Below are positions 44,874 to 53,430 of a DNA stretch of 64,000 bases, one piece after another (positions within the stretch are counted from its first letter, which is position 1; every line of letters starts with the position of its first letter). The notes below the pieces were generated by a model that searched no databases, had not been told where the DNA came from, and was given only the letters and a program-made list of their open reading frames with translations. A program made the translations under genes and the position numbers. Source of the stretch: Candidatus Chloroploca asiatica (lineage in GTDB: Bacteria; Chloroflexota; Chloroflexia; Chloroflexales; Chloroflexaceae). Where the stretch lies: the NCBI RefSeq assembly GCF_002532075.1, contig NZ_LYXE01000157.1:62001-126000 (forward strand). The letters run 5' to 3'.

Positions 44874-46778
44874 TCATCGGCCAAACTGGCGTTCAAGCTG
44901 CGTCGGGGTCATCAGGATCATCGTCGGACGACCGTGCGGACAGGTACGCGGGCTGGTGCAGGCTTCGAGTTGCTGCAAAAGTTGGCGCATCTCTTCAAGC
45001 GAGAGCGTCTGCCCGGCGCGCACTGAGGTATGGCACGAAAGGGTGGTCAGCATCGCTTCGCGCCAGTCGAGCGGCGTCGAACCGCCGCGCCCAGCCAGAT
45101 GATCGGCCAGTTCGTGCAAGGCACGGGGCAGTTGATCGGCAGGAAGGGTGGCGGGCACAGCGCGGACCATGACACCTTCGCCCCACTCATCGAGGACAAA
45201 GCCCCATTCGGCCAGACGCTCAGGATTGCCAAGCAGGAGCGCACTCGCCGCCGGGATCAGGGGCACGGAACGAGGCATCAGTAAGCCCTGCGACTCAACA
45301 CTGCCCCCCGCAAATTGGGTCATCAGGCGTTCATATGTAATGCGTTCGTGGGCGGCATGTTGATCGATCAGATACATCCCCTCGGGGGCCTCGGCGATAA
45401 TATAAGTCAACCCGACCTGCCCGACCACACGCAACGGTGGCAGCTTACCGCTTTGACGCAGCGGCTCGGCTGCGGGAAGATTGTTTGCCGTACGGGGCTG
45501 CGGCAGGGAGCCCTGCCAGTCATCTGCGGCTTGACCGGAAGCATCGCCTTGCAAGCCTGCCGTTGGCGGTGGGCTAACTGAGGGAATAGGAGCTTCGCCA
45601 GATGAGAAGGGGGCTTCGTCCCCTCCGGCATCCCAACGACTGCGCTCGCGATCCCATGCCGATGCGCCAACCCCCCACGCTGATGGCTCAGGTTCACTCG
45701 GGGCCGCTTGCCCAAGCTGGCGCAACTCGAACCGGCGCTGCGCCGTCGCTTCATCAACCTCCCATGTTGGCACCCCGGCCCCGGCGACCAGCGCCTCGCG
45801 CACGGCCCGCCCGAGGGTACCATGCACTTTTGGCGCATAGCGGAACTTGACCTCACTCTTGGTGGGATGCACATTGACATCAACCGCCAGAGGATGCACA
45901 AAGAGATTCAGTACCACAAGTGGATGGCGCCCGCGCATCAACATCGTATGGTAGGCATCTTCAACCACCGCAGGCAACGCCCCGCGTGGCTGCAACGCGC
46001 GCCGATTGGCAAAGAGATGCAGATAGCTACGCGAGCCACGGGTCAGGCCGGGCGGCGAGATCAAGCCATCCACCCGGATCTCCTGCTCACCTTCACCAAC
46101 CTCAGCGGCGACGGGCAGCATCTGGCGGGCGACATCAAGGCCATAGAGCTCGATCAGCACAGCACGCAAGTCGCCATCACCACTGGTCTGCAAGGCCAGG
46201 CGTCCTTCGAGCTGCAGCGTAAAGCGCACCTCGGGATAGGCCAGGGCATACTGTTGCACCACCGCGCTGATCGCACTCAACTCGGTGGCCTCACTCCGCA
46301 GGTACTCACGACGCACGGGCGTATTGTAGAAGAGATTGCGCACACTGAAACTCGTCCCCGGCGAGCAACCCCGCAGGGTACGCGACTGCACCTCACCCCC
46401 GGCCAGGCGCAACTCAGTGCCAACCTCTTCGGCAGCGGTACGGCTCACACAGATGACCTGGGCGACACTGGCAATTGAAGGCAGGGCCTCACCACGAAAC
46501 CCGAGGGTACCAATACGCCAGAGATCCTCGGAGGTAGTGAGCTTGCTCGTTGCATGCCGTTCAAAGGCGAGTTCCAGCTCGTGGGCCGCAATCCCGCCCC
46601 CATCGTCCTGCACTTTCAACTCACGCAGGCCACCGCCACGCGCCTCAATCGCAATGCGGCGCGCACCTGCATCAAGCGCATTCTCCACCAGTTCCTTGAT
46701 GACCGAGGCCGGGCGCTCAACTACCTCACCAGCGGCAATCTGCGCCGCAACCGTCGCATCAAGCAGCCGAATAGGCAT
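44874..46778 (-). CDS. mutL: DNA mismatch repair protein MutL (endonuclease type)
   Basis: A 634-residue mismatch repair ATPase. The N-terminal GHKL domain shows AAGEVVERPASVIKELVENALDAG, DDGGGI, THSKx-like RHATSKL and GFRGEAL. NVHPTKSEVKF ends it. A variable Pro/Ala linker follows (about 335-425). The C-terminal domain carries the nuclease motif DQHAAHERITYE at about residue 470 and CPHGRP near the end, so it is a nicking MutL, as in bacteria without MutH. AAGGAGG precedes ATG 46778; the open frame runs 303 nt further upstream but is not coding. No mutS in the window. Confidence 0.96.
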   Translation of the reverse strand: MPIRLLDATVAAQIAAGEVVERPASVIKELVENALDAGARRIAIEARGGGLRELKVQDDGGGIAAHELELAFERHATSKLTTSEDLWRIGTLGFRGEALPSIASVAQVICVSRTAAEEVGTELRLAGGEVQSRTLRGCSPGTSFSVRNLFYNTPVRREYLRSEATELSAISAVVQQYALAYPEVRFTLQLEGRLALQTSGDGDLRAVLIELYGLDVARQMLPVAAEVGEGEQEIRVDGLISPPGLTRGSRSYLHLFANRRALQPRGALPAVVEDAYHTMLMRGRHPLVVLNLFVHPLAVDVNVHPTKSEVKFRYAPKVHGTLGRAVREALVAGAGVPTWEVDEATAQRRFELRQLGQAAPSEPEPSAWGVGASAWDRERSRWDAGGDEAPFSSGEAPIPSVSPPPTAGLQGDASGQAADDWQGSLPQPRTANNLPAAEPLRQSGKLPPLRVVGQVGLTYIIAEAPEGMYLIDQHAAHERITYERLMTQFAGGSVESQGLLMPRSVPLIPAASALLLGNPERLAEWGFVLDEWGEGVMVRAVPATLPADQLPRALHELADHLAGRGGSTPLDWREAMLTTLSCHTSVRAGQTLSLEEMRQLLQQLEACTSPRTCPHGRPTMILMTPTQLERQFGR

Positions 46779-46811
46779 CACACCCTCCTTGTGCGAACAT
46801 GTTTGCGTGCT

Positions 46812-46820
46812 TAGTATACC
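46812..46820 (-). promoter_or_regulatory. Extended -10 promoter of mutL
   Basis: Minus strand TG-G-TATACT, 33 nt upstream of the mutL ATG. No clear -35. Confidence 0.5.
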
Positions 46821-46886
46821 ATACCCCAAGAAGCTAAGGAAAACAGGGGCGTGGGGGAACCAAGTTCCCCCATCTTCAACGTAGCC

Positions 46887-46923
46887 CTGGCAAACGGCCA
46901 GCGAAACTGGCCGTTTGCGCCAG
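46887..46923. terminator. Hairpin behind the PP2C gene (hairpin family copy)
   Basis: AAACGGCCAG / CTGGCCGTTT core, extended after a 2-nt bulge by CTGGC / GCCAG. It starts 9 nt after the stop of the minus-strand PP2C gene. Confidence 0.7.
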
Positions 46924-46932
46924 CATACCTTC

Positions 46933-47934
46933 CTACAAATCTGGGGTCGGGCTACTGGCAGGTGTTGGCAAGGGCGTAGCGGTAGGCATGGAGGGAGGGA
47001 GAGGGAAAAGGGTCGCGGCAGGAGGGACACGTGAGGGCTGGGCGGCGGGGAGCTCTCCAGCCGGAAGGGAGAGCCAGACATAACTCACCGTACTCACGAG
47101 GAGCAAGAGCAGCGCCAGCGCAAGCAGGCCCCCCAGCGGGTTCAGAGGGCGTTCGACCGGTGCGCTGCGGGGGGCAGTCACGACGCTGGGGGCATCAGCG
47201 GTATGAGTGCGTGGCTCATCATCATCGCCGGTAAGGGTATCAACCTGAGCCACCATCACCGTAATATTATCAACGCCACCCCGCTCATTCGCGAGATCAA
47301 CGAGGCGTTCGACGGCCGCATCAGGCGGCAGCATCCCCGCGATTTCGGCAATCTCTTCATCGGTAATCAAGCCATGCATCCCATCAGTCGAAAGGATCAC
47401 GGTATCACCAGGGCGGAGGGCAAGGGCAAAGAGATCGACCTCCACCTCGGAACTATGGCCAAGAGCGCGGGTAATAATATTGCGAATATTGGAAGAACGG
47501 GCCTGAGCAGGAGTCATCAGGCCGGCTGCCACCTGATCAGAAACAAACGAATGATCATGCGAAATCTGAGTAATCTGGCCCTCGCGGACAAGATAAGCCC
47601 GACTATCCCCAACATTCGCGACATAGAGACCACCAGGGGTAAAGAGGGCCGCCACGCCGGTGGTGCCCATACTGCCACGCCCTGCTTCATAGATCGCCCG
47701 ATTGGCCCCGATAAAGGCCTCACGTAGCATATCCTCAGGTTCGACCTCGGGCCGAAACGCAGAGATAATCGTCTCTACCCCAAGTTCACTCGCAACCTCA
47801 CCAGCAGCATGGCCACCCATACCATCACAGACAACCAGCAGGTTGATTGAACCAAGTTGCTTACTCGCGTAAGCATCCTGGTTAACCTCGCGCCGCATAC
47901 CAACATGGGTACGGGCACTGAAGCGCACACGCAT
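46933..47934 (-). CDS. PP2C-type Ser/Thr protein phosphatase with C-terminal membrane anchor
   Basis: A 333-residue Stp/PrpC-like phosphatase that reverses Hanks-type kinase phosphorylation. Metal-binding motifs: VNQDAY, VVCDGMGGHAAGE, VGDSRAYL, STDGMHGLI and GGVDNITVMV (about residues 15-230). One membrane helix (about 262-284) follows, then a Pro/Thr/Ser-rich extracytoplasmic tail of about 45 residues. In most bacteria the anchor of this family is shorter or absent. No kinase gene is beside it. Transcribed after the LiaS-type kinase and a small membrane protein, perhaps as one unit. Confidence 0.92.
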   Translation of the reverse strand: MRVRFSARTHVGMRREVNQDAYASKQLGSINLLVVCDGMGGHAAGEVASELGVETIISAFRPEVEPEDMLREAFIGANRAIYEAGRGSMGTTGVAALFTPGGLYVANVGDSRAYLVREGQITQISHDHSFVSDQVAAGLMTPAQARSSNIRNIITRALGHSSEVEVDLFALALRPGDTVILSTDGMHGLITDEEIAEIAGMLPPDAAVERLVDLANERGGVDNITVMVAQVDTLTGDDDEPRTHTADAPSVVTAPRSAPVERPLNPLGGLLALALLLLLVSTVSYVWLSLPAGELPAAQPSRVPPAATLFPLPPSMPTATPLPTPASSPTPDL

Positions 47935-47984
47935 CGGTTACTCCTCGGGCGAGCTACAAAACATGGGTCAGTTCCTCCGACGCT

Positions 47985-48176
47985 CTATTTCAGCAGACGG
48001 GGCAAAATGACCATAGCAGCGGCAACAACGAGCAGCGTCAGAAAGAAGAGATTGCCGGTTGAACTGGTTAACAAGATCGCAAGTGCCACCACAATTGCTG
48101 CCATAAAGAGACAGCCACGCTGGACACGGGCGATGCTTGTTGCCACTTCATCAGGCTCGGGTGGTGATGTTTTCAT
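47985..48176 (-). CDS. Small membrane protein, 63 aa
   Basis: Two hydrophobic helices (about 23-39 and 42-59) after a charged N-terminus (KTSPPEPDEVATSIARVQRG). No clear Shine-Dalgarno. It sits 33 nt after the sensor kinase and 50 nt before the PP2C gene on the same strand, which supports it being real. Function unknown. Confidence 0.5.
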   Translation of the reverse strand: MKTSPPEPDEVATSIARVQRGCLFMAAIVVALAILLTSSTGNLFFLTLLVVAAAMVILPRLLK

Positions 48177-48209
48177 GAAGAATAGGGAAGACCCGTTGTT
48201 CCTTTCATT

Positions 48210-49982
48210 TTAGCCATTGGTGTTGATTGGTACCGTAATCGTAACTTTTGTCCCCTGCCCTGGGGTAGAGGCCAGTTCAGCCGTCCCATTCACCAGGCGG
48301 GCACGTTCATCAATATTAAGCAACCCAAACGAACCACGCTTTTCGTATGAGCGCATAATTTCATTCAGATCAAAGCCAATTCCATCGTCTTGCACGACGG
48401 CGATCAGGTTATTGCCATCACGTTGGAGACGCACCCAGATATGTTTGGCTCGCGCATGCTTGAGCGCATTATTAATTGATTCTTGAATAATATTAAAGAG
48501 CGTCCCCTCGGTCTTCGTTTCGAGGTGAACCTCATCAAGCCCATCAGCCTCAAGCACCAGTTTGGTACCGGTACTATTCTGCTGAAAGCGTTGCAAGTAC
48601 TGTTCGAGCGTCACTTTGAGGCCCTGTGTTTCGAGCACTAGGGGGCGCAATTCAAACAGCATCGTACGTACCTCGTAAGTCGTACGTTTGGCCAGGGCAC
48701 TCAGCTTATCGAGTTCATCGAGTACACGCTCGGGGTCGCGTTCAAGCAACCGCTTGATAAACTCGACATTCATCGTGATCGCCGCAACGGCCTGGGCCGG
48801 CCCATCGTGCAGATCACGGGCAAGCTGATGACGAACTTCCTCTTCTTTCGAAATAAGCTTATTCCGCTCTTCCTGGAGATCGAAGATCAACTGGGCATTA
48901 TGCAGGGCAATAATGGCGTAATTGACCAGGGCAGTCAAGCCAGCGATCTCATCTTCGGCAAACGTTTCCGCCCGCTCGATGGCAAAGACCACAATGCCAT
49001 AGGTGCGCAAGTTGGCCCGGAGTGGGATGAGACAGGCATACCGACAGTTCGTCAGGCTATCAAAGAGCAGCAGGTCGGGATCGGGGGTGGCAAGATCAAG
49101 AATGTGAGGGTTCGGTTTATGCAACGCCTCGGCGAGCCCAGCCGTGACCTTGATCTGCCGCGCCTGATCACTGATGCTCAAACGATGGCTTGCGCCAACA
49201 TACAGTTCGTCGGGCACCCCCGCCGAAAGCAGCACCATGCCTGCTGTATAGGGGGTCAGCTTATAACTCTCGCGGAGCGTCACCTCAAGGACTTGCCCAT
49301 AGTCTACGGTACTCGACAGGGTATAGGCCACCTCATAGAGCGACCGGCTCTGGGCGCGATACGCATGGGCCTCTTCGAGCGCCTTTTCAGCCTCGTGGCG
49401 GGCATTTTGCACACTCACCCGGTTATTCTCGCTCCAGCGTTCAGCCAGCCCGGCAGTAATCCAGGGCACAAAGATCAAGGTCAAACCGCGCAAGAAGAGG
49501 GCGACATACTCAAGGAACGTTGTCTCAAGGTCAGCGGCAAAGATCCGCCGCCAGCCGATAAAGGCAGCGATATAGCAGAGGGCAGCGACAATCCCCGAGA
49601 GCAAGCTGATAAGCTTTGTCTGGCGGATGGCCGCATTGATCAATGGGACAAGATAGAGGGGGAAAAAGATGACGATCTGCTCGCCACCAAAAAACATCAT
49701 CAGAGAGATGAAGCCAATGTCGATGAGATACGTGAGTTCGAGCCGGGTAGCAAGCGGTGGGATAAAGAGCGCTAGCGTTGCCAGAACGCTCACCGCAACA
49801 TAGATCCAGAAGACAACAACCAGGGGAGGACTGGCACTAGAGACAGGCCATACAGGTTGATCAGTGAGAAAGTTGGTAATTAAAAAGAGCAGCAGGATGG
49901 TCAACCAGCGGGCGAGCGCATAAAAACGCTCGCCCCCAGGCAGGATCCACTGCTTCGTCTGGAGAGGTTGCGAACCAGACAT
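48210..49982 (-). CDS. Membrane sensor histidine kinase, NarL/LiaS type (HisKA_3)
   Basis: A 590-residue kinase. Five to six N-terminal membrane helices (about 20-185) form a sensor resembling MASE domains. A coiled coil and a GAF domain (about 210-365) follow, then HisKA_3 with RHQLARDLHDGPAQAVAAI (phospho-acceptor His) and HATPase_c with NIIQESINNALKHA, DDGIGFD and GSFGLLNIDERARL. ATG 49982 lies 27 nt inside a longer frame starting at GTG 50009; neither has a strong ribosome site. The NarL-type response regulator partner is not adjacent. Confidence 0.9.
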   Translation of the reverse strand: MSGSQPLQTKQWILPGGERFYALARWLTILLLFLITNFLTDQPVWPVSSASPPLVVVFWIYVAVSVLATLALFIPPLATRLELTYLIDIGFISLMMFFGGEQIVIFFPLYLVPLINAAIRQTKLISLLSGIVAALCYIAAFIGWRRIFAADLETTFLEYVALFLRGLTLIFVPWITAGLAERWSENNRVSVQNARHEAEKALEEAHAYRAQSRSLYEVAYTLSSTVDYGQVLEVTLRESYKLTPYTAGMVLLSAGVPDELYVGASHRLSISDQARQIKVTAGLAEALHKPNPHILDLATPDPDLLLFDSLTNCRYACLIPLRANLRTYGIVVFAIERAETFAEDEIAGLTALVNYAIIALHNAQLIFDLQEERNKLISKEEEVRHQLARDLHDGPAQAVAAITMNVEFIKRLLERDPERVLDELDKLSALAKRTTYEVRTMLFELRPLVLETQGLKVTLEQYLQRFQQNSTGTKLVLEADGLDEVHLETKTEGTLFNIIQESINNALKHARAKHIWVRLQRDGNNLIAVVQDDGIGFDLNEIMRSYEKRGSFGLLNIDERARLVNGTAELASTPGQGTKVTITVPINTNG

Positions 49983-50089
49983 TTCACTCGCTGTTGTGGT
50001 GGCCTTCACATCTAAGAACCATCTTTATTGACAGAATAGGACGTATATGTGCGGCGCTGGTGCTTGCCCCATATGATGGGTTATGTACT

Positions 50090-50118
50090 GGTTGTTGGCA
50101 GCTTTGCTACCAACAACC
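50090..50118. repeat. Hairpin behind mdh (possible family relative)
   Basis: GGTTGTTGG / CCAACAACC with inner AGC-TTT-GCT, 54 nt beyond the mdh stop. Confidence 0.5.
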
Positions 50119-50171
50119 GGCGTTTCGGAAGACCGTGGAGTATCCAGGCCCCCCCTCTCGTGGCGCAAAGA

Positions 50172-51107
<936 letters not shown>

Positions 51108-51223
51108 TTACTCCTAAACCTCTGCGCTGAGCGCTCGGATAGCAGATGCCTTGTACCACAACAAGAGCCAAATGATACGTGTGCATTGTAGCACACTGGA
51201 CGAAAGATCGGGCAACCTGGCGT

Positions 51224-52177
51224 TCATCGATGCGAACCGGCGGCAACACGGAGTTTCGTCAGCGTTGCTTCGAGATCATCGGTGAGTGGCGAGACAAATT
51301 CGCGCCAGGTGCCATCGCGGGGGTGGCAGAAACCGAGGCGATGCGCATGCAAAAACTGGCGGTTCAAGCCAAAACTCGAGCGCGAACGCCTCCCGCCGTA
51401 GGTCTGGTCACCGAGCACGGGATGGTTGGTATGCAACATATGCACCCGAATCTGATGAGTGCGCCCGGTCTCCAACTGTGCTTCAAGCAACGTATAATCC
51501 CCCAACTCTTCGCGTACACGGTAATGGGTACGGGCGTCGCGCCCGGTTGGCCGGTGGGTGACCGTCATACGCAATCGGTCAGATGGGTGACGACCAATGG
51601 GGGCATCAATCACGCCTTCATGCTGTTTGAAGCGCCCTGCTACGACAACCAAATAGATCTTGAGCATCTGACGTGCGCGTTGCTGCTCGGTCAGCGCTTG
51701 CATCGCACGATCATGGCGCGCTACCACCAGCAACCCTGACGTATCCTGGTCAATGCGATGGACAATGCCCGGGCGGATCCCGCCATTGACCTGCATCTCG
51801 GGGTAGCGTGACAGCAAGGCGTTCGCCAGGGTGCCCCCGGGATGTCCGGGGGCAGGGTGAACAACCATCCCCGCTGGTTTATCGACCACCACAATATCGG
51901 CATCTTCGTAGACAATGCACAGCGGAATAGCCTCGGGTTCCAGGCTTGTTGGCTGCGGTGGCGGTACCGTTACCATCACCCGTTCGCCCCCGCGTAAACT
52001 GTGGCTCGCACGCACCATCCGCCCGTTGACAACCACGCGACCTTCGTCAATCAACTGTTGCACATATGACCGCGACAGATCCGCGACACTCCGCGCCACA
52101 AAGCGATCAAGCCGCTCACCAGAGCCATCAGGAGGGACAAAGAGCTCAAACGAATCAGGCTCTGTGACGTTATCCAT
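51224..52177 (-). CDS. rluD: Ribosomal large subunit pseudouridine synthase RluD family
   Basis: A 317-residue RNA-modifying enzyme. An N-terminal S4 domain (about 15-80, ERLDRFVARSVADLSRSYVQQLIDEGRVVVNG) precedes the synthase core: VVDKPAGMVVHPAPGH, the catalytic Asp in GIVHRIDQDTSGLLVVA, and LLEAQLETGRTHQIRVHM. HRID instead of HRLD is a conservative change. ATG 52177 begins 7 nt after the lspA stop (GAGGT upstream). The lspA-rluD order is common in bacteria. RluD, RluC and RluA cannot be told apart completely by sequence; the S4 domain favours RluD. Confidence 0.92.
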   Translation of the reverse strand: MDNVTEPDSFELFVPPDGSGERLDRFVARSVADLSRSYVQQLIDEGRVVVNGRMVRASHSLRGGERVMVTVPPPQPTSLEPEAIPLCIVYEDADIVVVDKPAGMVVHPAPGHPGGTLANALLSRYPEMQVNGGIRPGIVHRIDQDTSGLLVVARHDRAMQALTEQQRARQMLKIYLVVVAGRFKQHEGVIDAPIGRHPSDRLRMTVTHRPTGRDARTHYRVREELGDYTLLEAQLETGRTHQIRVHMLHTNHPVLGDQTYGGRRSRSSFGLNRQFLHAHRLGFCHPRDGTWREFVSPLTDDLEATLTKLRVAAGSHR

Positions 52178-52184
52178 AGGGCAC

Positions 52185-52751
52185 TTATACCTCAACATCT
52201 TTGCTCAATAACTCACCCAGCAGCGTATCATCACGTGGAGGGGGCAGGGGCGCTGGGGCGGGTTCATCGCCGACAAAGATCAGATAGGTTGCAAGGGTGA
52301 GCGTGCCAACGGTAATGGCGCTATCGGCCAGATTGAAGACCGGCCACCACCCAACACTGATAAAGTCGACCACATACCCAAGACGGATCCGATCCAGCAC
52401 GTTGCCCAGGGCCCCCCCGACAATCAGGCCCGTTGCACCTTGAATGAGCCGCCGTTGATTGGGCAGATAGGCGATATAAGCGTAGATCAAGCCACCGGTA
52501 ATCAGCAGTGATGTCACAATAAAGAGCGCTGATAAGTTCTGGAAAAGACCAAAGGCCACGCCAGTATTACGGGTATAGATCAGTATCAACCAGTCATCAA
52601 ACAGATAGAGGCTACGCTGATGGGGTTCTGGCCCGAGCACATTGACCGCCCAGGCTTTGCTCATCTGATCAAGGACAAAGATACTTACCCCCACAAGCAG
52701 TGGAAGCAGCCAGCGTTGCGTCTGGGTAGATGGAGATACTGATGCTCTCAA
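52185..52751 (-). CDS. lspA: Lipoprotein signal peptidase, second copy
   Basis: A 188-residue signal peptidase II with four membrane helices. DQMSKAWAV, YTRNTGVAFGLFQ, GGALGNVLDRIRLGYVVDFI and FNLADSAIT hold the family residues, including both catalytic Asp (DR and AD). The last 30 residues form a Pro-rich tail absent from the other copy. TTG is the best start, 7 nt after the upstream stop; no strong Shine-Dalgarno, so reinitiation is likely. It is about half identical to its neighbour. Confidence 0.92.
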   Translation of the reverse strand: MRASVSPSTQTQRWLLPLLVGVSIFVLDQMSKAWAVNVLGPEPHQRSLYLFDDWLILIYTRNTGVAFGLFQNLSALFIVTSLLITGGLIYAYIAYLPNQRRLIQGATGLIVGGALGNVLDRIRLGYVVDFISVGWWPVFNLADSAITVGTLTLATYLIFVGDEPAPAPLPPPRDDTLLGELLSKDVEV

Positions 52752-52758
52752 GGTTGTC

Positions 52759-53277
52759 TCACTGACTGGTCAACGTCTCATGCTTGCGTGCACGGCGCTC
52801 GGCCAGATCTTCACGCAAAAACTGGTAGATGAGCAGCACTGCCCCGATGGTGATCGCACTGTCGGCCACATTGAAGATCGGGAACCACCCAACACTGATG
52901 AAATCGACCACATACCCGAGCCTGATACGATCAATCAGGTTGCCAAAGGCCCCCCCCATAATCAAGCCCATGCTCGCCTGAATAAGGGGCTGGTGATGAT
53001 CGAGATGGGCGGTATAAAAATAGATCGCCCCGGCAACAATGCAGAGAGCCGCGATGGTGAGTAGTTCGGGGTGCCCCTGAAACATGCTGAACGCAACCCC
53101 GGTGTTATGTGAATAGACGAGGCGAATCCATCCACCAGGTAGGGTGATCGACCGCGCCATGGTCTCGGGGCCAAGGGTTTGCACAACCCACCACTTGGTC
53201 GCCTGGTCAAGCAAGAGAAAGGTGCTTGCGATGGCGAGCGGTACGGCCCATATACGAATAGTGTGCGAACGCTGCAC
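52759..53277 (-). CDS. lspA: Lipoprotein signal peptidase, first copy
   Basis: A 172-residue signal peptidase II that cleaves prolipoproteins before the lipidated Cys. Four membrane helices; DQATKWWVV, YSHNTGVAFSMFQ, GGAFGNLIDRIRLGYVVDFI and FNVADSAIT carry the two catalytic Asp. GTG 53277 has AAAGGAG at 7 nt; the frame is open to 53310. First gene of lspA-lspA-rluD. A palindromic TATAAT lies about 50 nt upstream. Confidence 0.93.
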   Translation of the reverse strand: MQRSHTIRIWAVPLAIASTFLLLDQATKWWVVQTLGPETMARSITLPGGWIRLVYSHNTGVAFSMFQGHPELLTIAALCIVAGAIYFYTAHLDHHQPLIQASMGLIMGGAFGNLIDRIRLGYVVDFISVGWFPIFNVADSAITIGAVLLIYQFLREDLAERRARKHETLTSQ

Positions 53278-53327
53278 AGATACGCTCCTTTGAAGAGTTG
53301 GGAATCTCACAAAAAGATAGCCTCTGT

Positions 53328-53341
53328 TCCATTATAATGGA
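53328..53341. promoter_or_regulatory. Palindromic divergent -10 element
   Basis: TCCATTATAATGGA is a perfect palindrome containing TATAAT on both strands (53334-53339 plus; 53336-53331 minus), between the divergent lspA unit and the GT-C-like gene. -35 boxes are weak on both sides. Confidence 0.45.
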
Positions 53342-53430
53342 TTATGCGCGTTTTTTGGAGATCTGTCAGGGTCTGTGGGTGCGTAGATTGTCACGAGTCG
53401 TTTTGGTGTAGCCATTAAGGTTTTGCTTGC

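Noticed and set aside
46779-47081. N-terminal extension of MutL by about 100 residues
   Set aside because: The extension overlaps the PP2C gene and a hairpin; ATG 46778 has an excellent ribosome site and the conserved MutL N-terminus.
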